Notes: generated from the letters alone by a model not told the origin. A stretch of DNA of 64,000 nucleotides from Phytohabitans flavus (GCF_011764545.1 NZ_AP022870.1:7942001-8006000); one strand, 5' to 3'; counted from the stretch's first letter, positions 33,320-42,585 are shown. Program-made: numbers and translations.

Positions 33320-33337
33320 TATGAACGGCAGGTGAAC
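33320..33337 (-). promoter_or_regulatory. PHO box (PhoP operator) upstream of phoX
   Basis: On the minus strand the sequence reads GTTCACC-TGCC-GTTCATA. This is two direct-repeat units of 7 bases spaced by 4, the 11-bp periodicity of actinobacterial PhoP boxes. It is 120 bases upstream of the phoX start and pointed toward it. Confidence 0.72.
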
Positions 33338-33359
33338 ACCGCCAAGTGAGGGCCAAGAC

Positions 33360-33387
33360 TGAACCGTCCGGCCGATCCCTGCGTAAG
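33360..33387 (+). promoter_or_regulatory. ECF sigma (SigL-like) promoter
   Basis: TGAACC (33360-33365), 16 bases, CGTAAG (33382-33387). TGAACC/CGT is the promoter type recognised by SigL-group ECF sigma factors, and it lies 27 bases before the start of exactly such a sigma gene, which suggests autoregulation. Confidence 0.65.
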
Positions 33388-33413
33388 ACAGAGCGAAAGG
33401 AGGCCGGGGTGGC

Positions 33414-33929
33414 TTGACCGACCAGGATGCCCAGTTGCTGCGCGCGTTGCAGGACGAGCACGGCGACGCACTTTTCGCTCACGCACTCCGGCTGGCCGGG
33501 GGCGACCGGCAACGAGCCGAGGATCTCGTACAAGAGACGCTGCTGCGTGCGTGGCGGCATCCCGAGGCACTGGATCCGCAACGCGGCTCGGTGCGGGCAT
33601 GGCTGTTCACCACCGCGCGCAACCTGGCAATCGACGCGTGGCGACGGCGTGCCGCCCGGGTCGGGGAGATCGTCACGGACGAGCTGCCCGAGCCGCCGCC
33701 CGCGGTAGACGAGGCAGACCGGGCGGTCGAGGCGTGGACCGTGGCCGAGGCACTCGGGCGGCTCTCCGCGTCGCACCGCGAGGTGCTCGTGGAGTGCTTC
33801 TACGAGGGTCGGTCGGTCGCCGAAGCGTCCACCCGGCTCGGCGTACCGCCGGGCACGGTGAAGTCCCGTACGCACTATGCGCTGCGTTCGCTGCGCCTGG
33901 TTCTGGAGGAGATGGGGGTGACGAGATGA
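33414..33929 (+). CDS. ECF sigma factor, SigL-like
   Basis: A 171-residue sigma-70-family protein. Region 2 is visible in the helix AEDLVQETLLRAWRHPEAL and the following VRAWLFTTARNLAIDAWRRR. Region 4 has LSASHREVLVECFYEGRSVA, then RLGVPPGTVKSRTHYALRSL. The start is TTG 33414, with GGAGG 10-15 nt upstream. The next gene overlaps by four bases and encodes its probable anti-sigma factor. The promoter TGAACC-N16-CGTAAG upstream suggests positive autoregulation. The wider regulon may include the divergently transcribed phoX, but that gene has its own PHO box. Confidence 0.9.
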   Translation: MTDQDAQLLRALQDEHGDALFAHALRLAGGDRQRAEDLVQETLLRAWRHPEALDPQRGSVRAWLFTTARNLAIDAWRRRAARVGEIVTDELPEPPPAVDEADRAVEAWTVAEALGRLSASHREVLVECFYEGRSVAEASTRLGVPPGTVKSRTHYALRSLRLVLEEMGVTR

Positions 33930-34642
33930 GGTGCGATCACGCGTACGACAGCGGTGCCTACGTCCTCGGCGCCCTGTCCCCGAGCGAGCGAGCTTCGTAC
34001 GAGCGTCATCTCGCCGAGTGCCCGACCTGCCGCGAGGCGGTCGGTGAGGTGGCCGTATTGCCGGGTCTCCTGGGGAGGCTCGACCCGGCCGGTCTGGAGC
34101 AGATCGCCTCGGCACCCTCCGCCGAGACACGCATGCCAGACCTGCTCGCGGCCGTCGGGGACGCGCGTCGCAAGGAGCGGGCAACGCGCCGGTGGCGTAC
34201 GGCCGGCTCGCTGCTCACCGCCGCCTGCCTCGCGCTCTTCGCCGGCTTCGGCGCGGGCATCCTGCGCGACGGCAGCTCGGCGAGCACACAGCCACCCGTG
34301 GCGCAGGCCACCACGCCGGCCGGCCCGCGCATGGTCGCCATGAAGTCGGTCGTCGGTGACATCCCGGTCACCGCCGAAATCGGCCTCACCGTGACGAAGT
34401 GGGGCACACACGTCACGATGCACTGCGCGTACCCGATGCACAGTGGAGCGAACAAGACGTACACGTACCGGTTGATGGCCTGGGACTCGGAAGGCGAGAA
34501 GGAGGAGATCGGCTCGTGGGCGGTGGCGCCCGGGGCCGACGTCGACTTCAACGCCATCACGAGCTTCGGCTCCGGACAGCTCGCACGGCTGGCGATCACC
34601 AAGAAGGACGGCACGCCGCTGCTGGAGTACAAGGTCCCCTGA
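33926..34642 (+). CDS. Zinc-binding anti-sigma factor (RslA-like) with extracytoplasmic domain
   Basis: A 238-residue protein. An N-terminal zf-HC2/ZAS domain carries the HxxxCxxC motif (HLAECPTC), the disulfide-sensitive zinc site of RslA/RsrA anti-sigma factors. A single membrane helix lies at about residues 92-112 (LLTAACLALFAGFGAGI). The outer part (from about 135) resembles an immunoglobulin-like fold. ATG 33926 overlaps the sigma stop (ATGA), so the two are made in balance. It should hold the sigma factor at the membrane until an oxidative or envelope signal releases it. Confidence 0.88.
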   Translation: MRCDHAYDSGAYVLGALSPSERASYERHLAECPTCREAVGEVAVLPGLLGRLDPAGLEQIASAPSAETRMPDLLAAVGDARRKERATRRWRTAGSLLTAACLALFAGFGAGILRDGSSASTQPPVAQATTPAGPRMVAMKSVVGDIPVTAEIGLTVTKWGTHVTMHCAYPMHSGANKTYTYRLMAWDSEGEKEEIGSWAVAPGADVDFNAITSFGSGQLARLAITKKDGTPLLEYKVP

Positions 34643-34651
34643 GCGGCGTCC

Positions 34652-35557
34652 CTAAGCGGCCATAGCCGGCTCGCGGGCGGCGGCCCGGCGGCGGCCCGTA
34701 CGCAGCCCGTCGATGGTGAACACGATCAGGGCGAGCCACACCAGCGCGAAACCGGCAAGTCGGGCCGGCGGCATCGGCTCGTGGAAGATCAGCACGCCGC
34801 AGCCGAGCTGGAGGATGGGCGCGATGTACTGCAAGATCCCGATGCCGGTCATCGGAATCCGGTTTGCCGCACTGGCGAAGAGCAGCAGCGGGATGGCCGT
34901 GGCGGCGCCGGCCACGACAAGCAGCGTGGTGTGCCCGGCGCCTTGGCCGAACGTGGAGTCGCCCTGCGCGGTAAGCCACGTCAGATAGGCCAGTGCGGGC
35001 AGGGCGAGCATCGCCGACTCTACGAAGAGCCCTTCCGCGGCGGGCAGCCCGAGGCGCTTCTTGACCAGGCTGTACCCGCCGAAGCTCGCGGCGAGCGTGA
35101 GCGCGATGTACGGCAGTCGCCCGTAGTCGACGGTCAGCACGGCCACCGCGACCGTACCGATGCCGACCGCGGTCCACTGTGCCGCGTTGAGCCGCTCGTG
35201 GAGCGCGACGACCCCGAGCAGCACCATGACCAGCGGGCCGATGAAATACCCGAGGGCGGTTTCCACCACGCGTTCGGTATTGACGCCGAAGATGTACATC
35301 CCCCAGTTGACCGCGATGAGGCCGGAGGCCAAGGTGATGCCGGCGAGCTTGCCGGGGCGGCGGGCCAGCTCCTTCAGGAACGGCCAGCGGCGCACGACCG
35401 TGAGCAGCAGCGCCACGAACACCATCGACCACACCACCCGGTGGGCCAGGATCTCCAACGCGCCCGCGGAGCGGAGCAGGCGGATGTAGAGCGGGAAGAA
35501 GCCCCAGAAGACGTACGCCGCGATGCCGAACAGGAAGCCGCGCCTCAGCTCGCTCAC
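34652..35557 (-). CDS. rarD: RarD-type EamA permease
   Basis: A 301-residue protein with ten membrane segments in two EamA repeats. The opening RRGFLFGIAAYVFWGFFPLY and EILAHRVVWSMVFVALLL are typical of RarD proteins, whose substrate in most species is unproven (chloramphenicol sensitivity is named from Pseudomonas). GTG 35557 is the start because it overlaps the stop of the acetyltransferase gene in a GTGA and matches the family N-terminus; the frame continues upstream without conservation. It is convergent with the anti-sigma gene, with only a 9-base gap. Confidence 0.9.
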   Translation of the reverse strand: MSELRRGFLFGIAAYVFWGFFPLYIRLLRSAGALEILAHRVVWSMVFVALLLTVVRRWPFLKELARRPGKLAGITLASGLIAVNWGMYIFGVNTERVVETALGYFIGPLVMVLLGVVALHERLNAAQWTAVGIGTVAVAVLTVDYGRLPYIALTLAASFGGYSLVKKRLGLPAAEGLFVESAMLALPALAYLTWLTAQGDSTFGQGAGHTTLLVVAGAATAIPLLLFASAANRIPMTGIGILQYIAPILQLGCGVLIFHEPMPPARLAGFALVWLALIVFTIDGLRTGRRRAAAREPAMAA

Positions 35558-36000
35558 TGGGAGGCCTGCGGGCGCCGGTACTCCATCCAGCGGTCCGGCT
35601 CGGCCAGCGGGGTGAAGCCGATCTTCGCGTACACCGCGTGGGCGTCGAGGGTCGCGAGCATGATGCGGCGTACCCCGCAGTGCCCCAGCTCCTCGCGCAC
35701 CTGCTCGACCATCCAGGTGCCCAGCCCGCGGCCGCGGACGGCCCGGTCGACGTAGACGTCGCAGAGCCACGCGAACGTGGCACCGTCCGTCACCACCCGC
35801 GCGAACGCGACCTGTCCGCCACCGTCGCTCTCCGGCCGGTAGACGCCGAACAAAAGCGAGCCCGCGAACGACTTGTCGACCATCTCGCGTGGGCGGCCGA
35901 TCGCCCAGTACGCGTCCGTGGAGAGCCAGGTGTACACCAGGTCGGCATCGACAAGGGCCCGATCGGTCGAGAAGACGTACCCGTCGGCGTGCATGATCAT
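35554..36000 (-). CDS. GNAT-family N-acetyltransferase
   Basis: A 148-residue protein with the acetyl-CoA-binding motif RAVRGRGLGTWMVEQV (R/QxxGxG/A) and a downstream DAHAVYAKIGFTPL segment typical of GNAT enzymes. The acceptor is unknown. ATG 36000 is chosen because CGGAGGC is 7 nt upstream; GTG 36006 and ATG 35994 are in frame. It is translationally coupled to rarD. Confidence 0.85.
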   Translation of the reverse strand: MIMHADGYVFSTDRALVDADLVYTWLSTDAYWAIGRPREMVDKSFAGSLLFGVYRPESDGGGQVAFARVVTDGATFAWLCDVYVDRAVRGRGLGTWMVEQVREELGHCGVRRIMLATLDAHAVYAKIGFTPLAEPDRWMEYRRPQASQ

Positions 36001-36063
36001 CGGCACGCCTCCGACGCTACCGCGATGATCCGTCCTGGTCTGCGGCCAATTCCCAGCCCGTGG

Positions 36064-36441
36064 TCAGTCCTTGTCGCCCACCAGCGCGTTGAGGACCCAG
36101 CTCACGATGCCGACGAGCAGGGCGCCCACGACGGCGCTCGGCCAGAAGTCGTCGACGTGGAAGGGCAGGTCCAGCTCGCCCGCGATCCAGCTGGTCAGGA
36201 GAAAGAGTGCGCCGTTGACGACGATTGCCACGAGACCGAGCGTCAGCACGTAGAACGCGCAGCCCACGGTCTTGATGATTGGCCGGAGGACGGCGTTGAT
36301 CACGCCGAAGATCACGGCGACGACCACGAGCGTGAGGACCGCCTCACCGATCGAGTCGGTGGAGAGCGTGATCCCGGGAACGATGACCGTCGTGATCCAC
36401 AGCGCGACGGCGCTGATCGCGAGCCGGATGAGGATGCCCAT
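36064..36441 (-). CDS. Small membrane protein of the phage-holin-like family (PF04020 type)
   Basis: A 125-residue protein with four hydrophobic segments. The pattern (N-terminal helix, FGVINAVLRPIIKTVGCAFY, then two more helices) fits the bacterial 'phage holin family' proteins, which are chromosomal and of unknown function. The length is normal. It stands alone on the minus strand, divergent from eccB. Confidence 0.75.
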   Translation of the reverse strand: MGILIRLAISAVALWITTVIVPGITLSTDSIGEAVLTLVVVAVIFGVINAVLRPIIKTVGCAFYVLTLGLVAIVVNGALFLLTSWIAGELDLPFHVDDFWPSAVVGALLVGIVSWVLNALVGDKD

Positions 36442-36522
36442 GGCCGGCGATGTTAAGGGACAACGATCAACGCGTGGGGGACGCTAGCGTGAGAACGCCC
36501 ACGGTCTTTGGGGGTGCGCGCC

Positions 36523-37807
36523 TTGTCGTCCCGTCAGGATCAGCTCCACTCGCACCAGTTCCTGTTGCAGCGCGTAGTGGCTGCCCTGGTGCTGCGTGAC
36601 CCCGATCCGGGCCACTCAGCCTTCCCCGGGCGGCCGGCGCGACGCTGGCGAGCGTGCTTGTCGCGGCCATCGCGTTGGGCGCCGTCGCGCTGTACGGGAC
36701 GCTGGTGGGCCCTGGCACCCCGCGCTGGGGCGATGGCCCGGCGGTGCTTGTGGAGCAGGAGACCGGCGCCCGGTTCGTCTACCGCGACGGCACGCTGCAC
36801 CCGGTGCCCAATCAGGTCTCGGCACTGCTGATCCTCGGGCCGGGCGTCGAGACCGTATTGGTGTCGCGGGAGTCGATTGACGGCCTGCCGCGTGGCGTAC
36901 CCCTTGGGATCGAAAGCGCTCCCGACGCGGTGCCCGATCCGCGCCGGCTGGCCACCGGCCCCTGGACCGTGTGCTCCACACCGGACGGCCCGGCGGTCCT
37001 GGTCGGCACGGCCGCCGACGGCGGTGTGCCGCTTGCCGAGCGTGGCCTGCTGGTTCGCGCGGGCCGTGACCTCCATCTGGTCTGGCACCAGCGCAGCTAC
37101 CTGCTACGCGACCGCGAGCTGGTGCTCTCCGCCCTCGGCTGGACCGCCGAGCGCCCCACCACGGTGGCGCCGGCCCTGTTGGCGGCGCTGACGGAGGGCC
37201 CCGACCTTGCCCGCATCCCGATCGCCGGCGCGGGGGTGGACGCGCCAGCCGTGCCGGGCGCCGAGGTCGGCGAGGTGTTCGTGATCGAGTCGCAGGATGG
37301 CGGCCGGCAGTACGCGGTCGCCCTCGCCGACGGTCTCGCCCCAATCACCCAGCTCCAGGCCGACCTGCTGCTGACCGACTTGGACCAGCACGAGCCGGTG
37401 GAGCTGTCGCAGGGTGAGTACGCGGACCTCCCACGCGCGGCCGCGCCCGACCCGGCCGGCCTGCCACCGACCACACCACCGCTGGCCACACCCAAGGCGG
37501 GTACGGCTACGGCGGTGTGCGCGGCAGTGCCGGACGCGACGGGATCGGCGGAGGTCCGGGTTGGCGCGGCCGTACCTCGCACCGGCATCGTCGTCCCTTC
37601 CGGCGGCGGGGCCCTGGTCGAGGCCGCCGACAAGGTCTATCTGGTCACCGACCGCGGCCGGCGGCACGCCATGTCCGACCGCGAGGTGCCAGCCCTCCTT
37701 GGGTACGGGGATGTGCGCCCCTCCGCCTGCCGCCGGCTGTGGTCGACCTCGTGCCCGAGGGTGTACGCCTCGACCCCGCGATCGCCCGTGCCCCGCTGAC
37801 CAACTGA
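36523..37807 (+). CDS. eccB: Type VII secretion protein EccB, with two frameshifts in this sequence
   Basis: EccB is a membrane-anchored component of ESX systems with a large periplasmic repeat domain. The start TTG 36523 (MSSRQDQLHSHQF) matches the family N-terminus and has GGGGG 8 nt upstream. Two single bases are missing: at 36624-36630 (before the membrane helix ASVLVAAIALGAVALYG) and at the four-base C run 37718-37721. With both restored the protein is 428 residues and ends ARAPLTN at 37807. The middle (GVPLGIESAPDAVPDPRRL; DLHLVWHQRSYLL) is intact. No eccC, eccD, eccE or mycP is nearby. Two WXG100 genes follow within 100 bases. Confidence 0.85.
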
Positions 37808-37826
37808 CGCCTTTGGCGGCCCTGAG

Positions 37827-37835
37827 TTATCCACA
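37827..37835 (+). promoter_or_regulatory. DnaA box TTATCCACA
   Basis: A perfect match to the DnaA box lies in the 97-base gap before the first WXG100 gene. A single box is not an origin; it may be fortuitous or titrate DnaA. Two more DnaA-type boxes precede the Tad cluster at 58316-58343. Confidence 0.4.
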
Positions 37836-37904
37836 GGGTCTGTCGATCGAGTGGTTGGGTCGCTACGGTCAGTGGCGTTGTTGGCGCATCGATGGAGGTG
37901 GCTG

Positions 37905-38222
37905 ATGGATCGCACCGAAGCCGAGGCCGGGGTGCTGGAGCGCACCGCCGCGAGGTTCGACCAGGTCAATCGCGATCTGGAGGCGATGCTCAAAGCGCTG
38001 ATGAGCCAGCTGGAGGTGCTGCGCGACGCCTGGCAGGGTGCGGGCGGGCGCTCGTTCGAGCAGGTCAAGATCCAGTGGTCGGACGACCAGGCGGCCATCC
38101 AGCGCACGCTGGCCGAGACCGCGGTCGCTCTCAGGGCGGCCGGCCGTGGCTACGACGCGGCCGACGACCAGGCTGCCGCCCGGTTGGCTACCACCCATCG
38201 CGGCATCGAGCTGCCGCTCTAA
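37905..38222 (+). CDS. WXG100-family type VII secretion protein (first of a pair)
   Basis: A 105-residue helical-hairpin protein. The turn motif WQG (RDAWQGAGGRSFEQ) at about residues 43-45 is the WXG signature, and flanking helices of about 40 residues are predicted. ATG 37905 has GGAGGTGG just before it. It lies 17 nt from the second WXG100 gene, and the two are probably secreted as a heterodimer by a type VII system. Confidence 0.9.
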   Translation: MDRTEAEAGVLERTAARFDQVNRDLEAMLKALMSQLEVLRDAWQGAGGRSFEQVKIQWSDDQAAIQRTLAETAVALRAAGRGYDAADDQAAARLATTHRGIELPL

Positions 38223-38239
38223 GCCCGGGAGAGTGTCCG

Positions 38240-38530
38240 ATGAGCGACAGCCGGCTGGTGGTCAACTTCGCCGCCCTGCATCAGGCCAGCGCCGACATCC
38301 AGCGGGCCCTCGGCCTGCTCGACTCCCATCTGGACCAGCTTGAGCGCGACGCGGCGCCGCTTGTCGCCACATGGGAGGGTGCCGCACGCGAGGCATATGA
38401 CGGCCGCCAGGCCACTTGGCGCCGCGCGTCCCGCGATCTGCAGACGATCCTGCGCGAGATCAAGATGGCGGTCGACGAGAGTGCCGCCGACTATCACGAC
38501 ACCGAGCGCCGCGCGGCTGGCCGCTTCTAG
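38240..38530 (+). CDS. WXG100-family type VII secretion protein (second of a pair)
   Basis: A 96-residue protein of the same fold. The turn reads WEG (VATWEGAAREAYDGRQ). Helix 2 ends with DYHDTERRAAGRF, where the C-terminal YxxxD/E-type targeting signal (Y-x-x-x-E) would sit. It is likely the partner of the upstream WXG100 protein. eccB just upstream supports a role in a type VII complex. Confidence 0.9.
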   Translation: MSDSRLVVNFAALHQASADIQRALGLLDSHLDQLERDAAPLVATWEGAAREAYDGRQATWRRASRDLQTILREIKMAVDESAADYHDTERRAAGRF

Positions 38531-38768
38531 CCTGTCTGGCGCAAGCACGCCCAGCCCGTCGGTGATCCAGGAGACAGGTCCTTAATGCGGCGCTTGACAC
38601 GGTTGCTGGGACGGGCCTGTTGGTCGGTCGTGTCACATGCGAGGGTGAGAGTCGGCGGTGTCGGCGTCCAGGAGGCGGTTCCCGATACAAGCCGGCCATT
38701 GTGATCTTGCTCTTTCCTTGTAGGTTGTACGCGATGCATCTGGCCTGTTCGGCGGAGGGGAGGTGGCC

Positions 38769-41700
38769 GTGACCGAATGGGAGCCGGCCACCGAGGCCGA
38801 GGCTGCCATGCGGGAGGCGCTGCGTGGTGGCGATCAGGAGGAGTATTTCCGGGTCCTCGCACGCGCTGAGCTGCTGCTCCCGGTCTCCTCTGACTCCATC
38901 ACCGGGCAGACGCCGGTGGGTTGGGGCACCTGGACCACCAGCGGGCGCACGCACGTGCTCGCCTTCACGTCCGGCATAGCGCTCCAGGCATGTCTGGCGG
39001 AAAACGCGGGCTCCGCGCGCCGGATGACATATCAGGAGCTGGCCGCGGCCTGGCCCAACCTTGAGTGGTGGCTGGCCGTCAACCCCGGCCTGCCGATCGA
39101 GGGCTATCTGCCGGCCTGGTTCGTGACCCAGTTGGCGCGTGGCGATGTGCGGCTGCCCGGACGCTCCATGGCCGCCCGCTCGCGGCTGGAAAAGGCAGAG
39201 TCCGCGGCCCGTGCTCGGGCCACCGCCGTCGTGCCGGGGCGCATTGCCCCGCCGGCCGACGAGCCCACCAGCCCCGCGTCCGGACCAGTGTCGACGAGCC
39301 CGGCCGGAGCCGGCTTCGGTGCCGGCGGCCTGGCCGCTGCCGGGGCGAGCAGCTTGACCGCAGCCGGGCATGGTGGCCTGGCGACCCCGGCCGACACCGG
39401 CCTTCCAAAGCGGAGTGGCCTCAGCGCGGCCTTCCCCAGCGCCCAGCGGGGGCCAGAGAAGGCAGGCCCCGCTGGAGACCGGCAGGGCGGCTTCGGCGCC
39501 TCTGGGCCGAGCGGCCTAAGCGGCGCGCGCCAGAGCGGCCTGAGCGAGGCGCCGCGCCACAGCGGCCTTAGCGAGGCGGGCGGCTTCGGCGGCGCACGTC
39601 ACAGTGGCGCCGGCGCGACAAGCCCAAGCGCCTTCGACAGCGGGAGTGGCTTCGGCGGTGCGAGCGGTGCCGGTGGCGGCGGTGCAGGTGGCTTCGGCGG
39701 CGCGAGCGGTCCCGGTGGCGGCGGTTCGAGTGGCTTCGGCGGTGCGAGCCGTCCCGGTGGCGGCGGTGCAGGTGGCTTTGGTGGCGCGGGTGGTCCCGGT
39801 GGCGGCAGCGCGGGTGGTCACGGCGGCGTCTCGGGTGGCTTCGGACAGGGCGGCCCGGATCAGGGCGGCGCGGGCCCGAGTAGCTCGGGTCAGGGCGGCC
39901 AGGGCGGCTTCGGCCAGACTGGCGCAGGACTGAGCGGTGCGGGACTGAGCGGTGCGGACCAGGGCAGGTTCGGTGGCCGTGACCAAGCCGGCCCCGGCGA
40001 CCCAGGTCCCGCCAGTGCCGGCCAGCGCGGGTTCGACACCACCAGCGAGAGCGGCGCGGCACCCGGCTTCACTACGGCGTCCGCGAGCAGCGCCACAAGG
40101 CTGCCCACCCGCCTCAGTGGCGCCGGCAGCCCGCCACGACCGGGCCACGGTCCGGCACCGGAAGAGCACTTGGCCAGCCGCGGGCCGGCGCCCACCAGCC
40201 CGGCGTTCGGCGGGCCACCCGGAGTTGGCGGCCCTTCCGGCGGGCCACCCACCAGCGCTGTCTCACCCCTCGCGGCGGTGCCGCCACCGGCGGTGCCGGA
40301 CCTGCCCGCCGGCCTGAGCGGGGCAGGCCGTGGCGCCGGCCCGAGCGGCAATGACGGGCTGAGCGGCAATGCCGGTCTGAGCGGTGGCGGCGCCGGCCTG
40401 ACTGACAGCCGTGGTGGCACCGGCGCCAGCGGCGGTAGAGCACTTCCACGGCGGGTGGCGGGCAGCGGGCCAGCGATCCCGATCGGACCGATCGGCGCCA
40501 ACCTTCCCCGATCAGCCCCGGACCGGCGCAGGCATCCATCGCGGCACCCAACAGCGCGGCACCCTCCGGCGCCCAGCCGACCAGCGCGCCGTCGCCGAGC
40601 AACGGCACGAGCACAGGCGCGACGGCCTCCCGCCCTTGGGACACCCAGCCGCCGACCCAGGCATGGGACCCCGGCACCACGGGCACGCCGACGCAGGCAT
40701 GGGATGCCACCGCGACCGGCACCCCAACCCAGCCCCAGGATCACACCGCAGGCACGCCGACCCAGCCGTGGGATTTGCCGGCCGCGAGTGCGCTGCCGTC
40801 GCAGTCTCGGGATCTCGCCGGTGGCACGCCGACTGAGCCGTGGGAGCTTGCGGCCGCGACCGGATCGCCGGCCCAGTCTCGGGATCTGGCCGCTGGTGCG
40901 CCGACTCAGCCGTGGGATTTGGCGGCTGCGAGCGCGTCGCCGTCGCAGTCTCGGGATCTGGCTGCTAGCACGCCGACTGAGCCGTGGGAGTTCGCGGCCG
41001 CGAGCGGGTCGCCGGCCCAGTCTCGGGAGCTGGCTGCTGGTGCGCCGACTGAGCCGTGGGAGCTCGCCGCCGCGAGCGGACCGCCGTCGCAGTCGCGCGA
41101 TCTGGCTGCTGGTGCGCCGACTCAGCCGTGGGATTTGGCGGCTGCGAGTGCGCCGCCGTCGCAGTCTCGGGAGCTGGCCGCTGGCACGCCGACTCAGCCC
41201 TGGGACCTGCCGGCCGCGAGCGTATCGCCGAGGCGAGAGCCGGCACCGCCGGCGCACAGGCCGCAGCCGCCGCCGCCCGACTTCAAGCCGGCCAACGATG
41301 TCGAAAAGACCCTGATCTCGGCCGCGTCCGAGGGAAGCACCGACACGTTCCTCTCCACACTGCTGCTGGCCAAGGTGCTCCTGCCGGTGTCACCGGTATC
41401 GGCCGACGGCACGCGGCCGGGTGAGCCGGGCTTCGCCTGGCTGACCGAGACGATCGACGGCGAGCCGTACGTGGTGGTCTTCACCTCGATGGATCGGCTC
41501 AAAGATCACCTCGGCGAGTTGATCGAGACGATCGACGTGAAGTTCATGCAGCTCATCAAGGCGTGGCCGGATCCGGCGTGGTCGTTCGCGGTCAACCCCA
41601 GCACGCCCGTCGGTGCCAAGCTGCCCGGCGCGCAGATCCTCGCGCTCGCCAACTGGGCGGCCGATGTCGGGCTGGGCGACGCCGAGGAGCTCGAGCCAGC

Positions 41701-42223
41701 CTCCCGTCCGACCAAGAAGGGCGCGGCGGGGGACCCGAGCCAGCCCACCATCATGCAGAAGGCGGTCGCGCCCAGCCAGGTCGACTACTACCTTGAGCGC
41801 GGCTACGACCGGGTCTCCGGCTTCGTCCAGCGGGCCAACGAGGTCGCCCACCTCGACACGCCCGCGAAGCTATACGCGGCGCTGGGCTTGAGCTACGCGG
41901 GCTCGGCGTTCAGGCGCGACGCCGATGAGATCTACATGCTGCGGTGGCCGGCCTACCGCCCAAGCCTCTACCGGATTCCGTATGGCGGCCAGAACGAGCC
42001 GGCCATGCGCGCCATGGAGGGCTGGGTCATCGAGCGGGCACCGTTCCGGGGCAACGGGTTCGCGCCGAGCGAGAGTGGCGGCGTGATCGCCGAGTTCAAA
42101 GTGGATAGTGCCCGCCTCCCGCACGGCGCCCAGCTGTGGCGGGTCACGGCGGGTGGCGCCGAGAAGCTGATCGCACTCCTCGACGCGGACGCGCCCACCT
42201 GGCGGAAGGTGGGCGACGAATGA
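38769..42223 (+). CDS. Large dual-SseB-domain protein with repetitive linkers, frameshifted in this sequence
   Basis: The start GTG 38769 follows GGAGGGGAGG. Residues about 1-130 form an SseB-like domain (HVLAFTSGIALQACLAENAG; WPNLEWWLAVNPGLPIEGYL). A Gly/Ala/Ser-rich linker follows. At the four-base C run 40506-40509 the frame is lost; one added C restores a Pro/Ala-rich region, six 24-residue repeats, a second SseB-like domain from about residue 838 (YVVVFTSMDRLKDHLGELIE; SFAVNPSTPVGAKLPG) and a unique C-terminal domain of about 150 residues containing RPSLYRIPYGG. The restored length is 1151. SseB domains are of unclear biochemistry. The WXG100/EccB neighbours and the modular build suggest a type VII-linked effector (inference). 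The stop overlaps the next gene. Confidence 0.72.
39648..39815 (+). repeat. Four 42-bp Gly-rich repeats in the SseB protein gene
   Basis: Four tandem units encoding GFGGASGxGGGGxx (14 residues each) form a flexible spacer between the two SseB domains. They are coding minisatellite repeats and could vary in copy number between strains. Confidence 0.8.
40796..41227 (+). repeat. Six 72-bp tandem repeats in the SseB protein gene
   Basis: Six 24-residue units of the form PSQSRDLAAGAPTQPWDLAA plus four residues. Each unit has the Q-S-R-(D/E)-L and P-W-(D/E)-(L/F) anchors. The period is exact, so unequal recombination could change the length. This is coding, not a CRISPR array. Confidence 0.85.
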
Positions 42224-42585
42224 TGCGCGACGGCTACGTGGCCCGCTGGCGGGGGCGGGAGTACGAGGCCAGCCCCGACGGCGACAACGTGCGCATCTAC
42301 CAGCCCGGCCCCGGCGACGACTTCGAGCCCGTGCGCCCCGGCCGCTTCGTCCGCGTGCTGCCGCTCGCGGAGTTCGAAGACGTGGCGTACGTGCGGACCA
42401 CCTGTACCTGGAAGGGCGAGCCGTTCATCGTGCTGGCCGAGCACGACACCTGGCTGCGCGTGGAGTACACGGGCGGCCGCTGGCCGGTGGCGCAGGCGCT
42501 CGGCCTGGAGGAGTTCGACTTCGGCGTCTACCAGGGTTGGGCCCCGGCCAGCGAGGTGACCGACCTACGGGAGCACCGGGTCTAG
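42220..42585 (+). CDS. 121-residue partner of the SseB protein, function unknown
   Basis: ATG 42220 overlaps the SseB protein stop (ATGA), so the two are translationally coupled. The protein is soluble, beta-rich and acidic (MMRDGYVARWRGREYEASPD; CTWKGEPFIVLAEHDTWLRV), without signal peptide or membrane segment. I do not recognise a named family. Its size, placement and coupling to a large WXG100-associated protein with a variable C-terminal domain are those of an immunity or chaperone protein. That is inference only. Confidence 0.65.
   Translation: MMRDGYVARWRGREYEASPDGDNVRIYQPGPGDDFEPVRPGRFVRVLPLAEFEDVAYVRTTCTWKGEPFIVLAEHDTWLRVEYTGGRWPVAQALGLEEFDFGVYQGWAPASEVTDLREHRV

Noticed and set aside
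40796..41227. Regular 72-bp repeats considered as a CRISPR array
   Set aside because: The repeats are contiguous, in frame and coding; there are no spacers and no cas genes.
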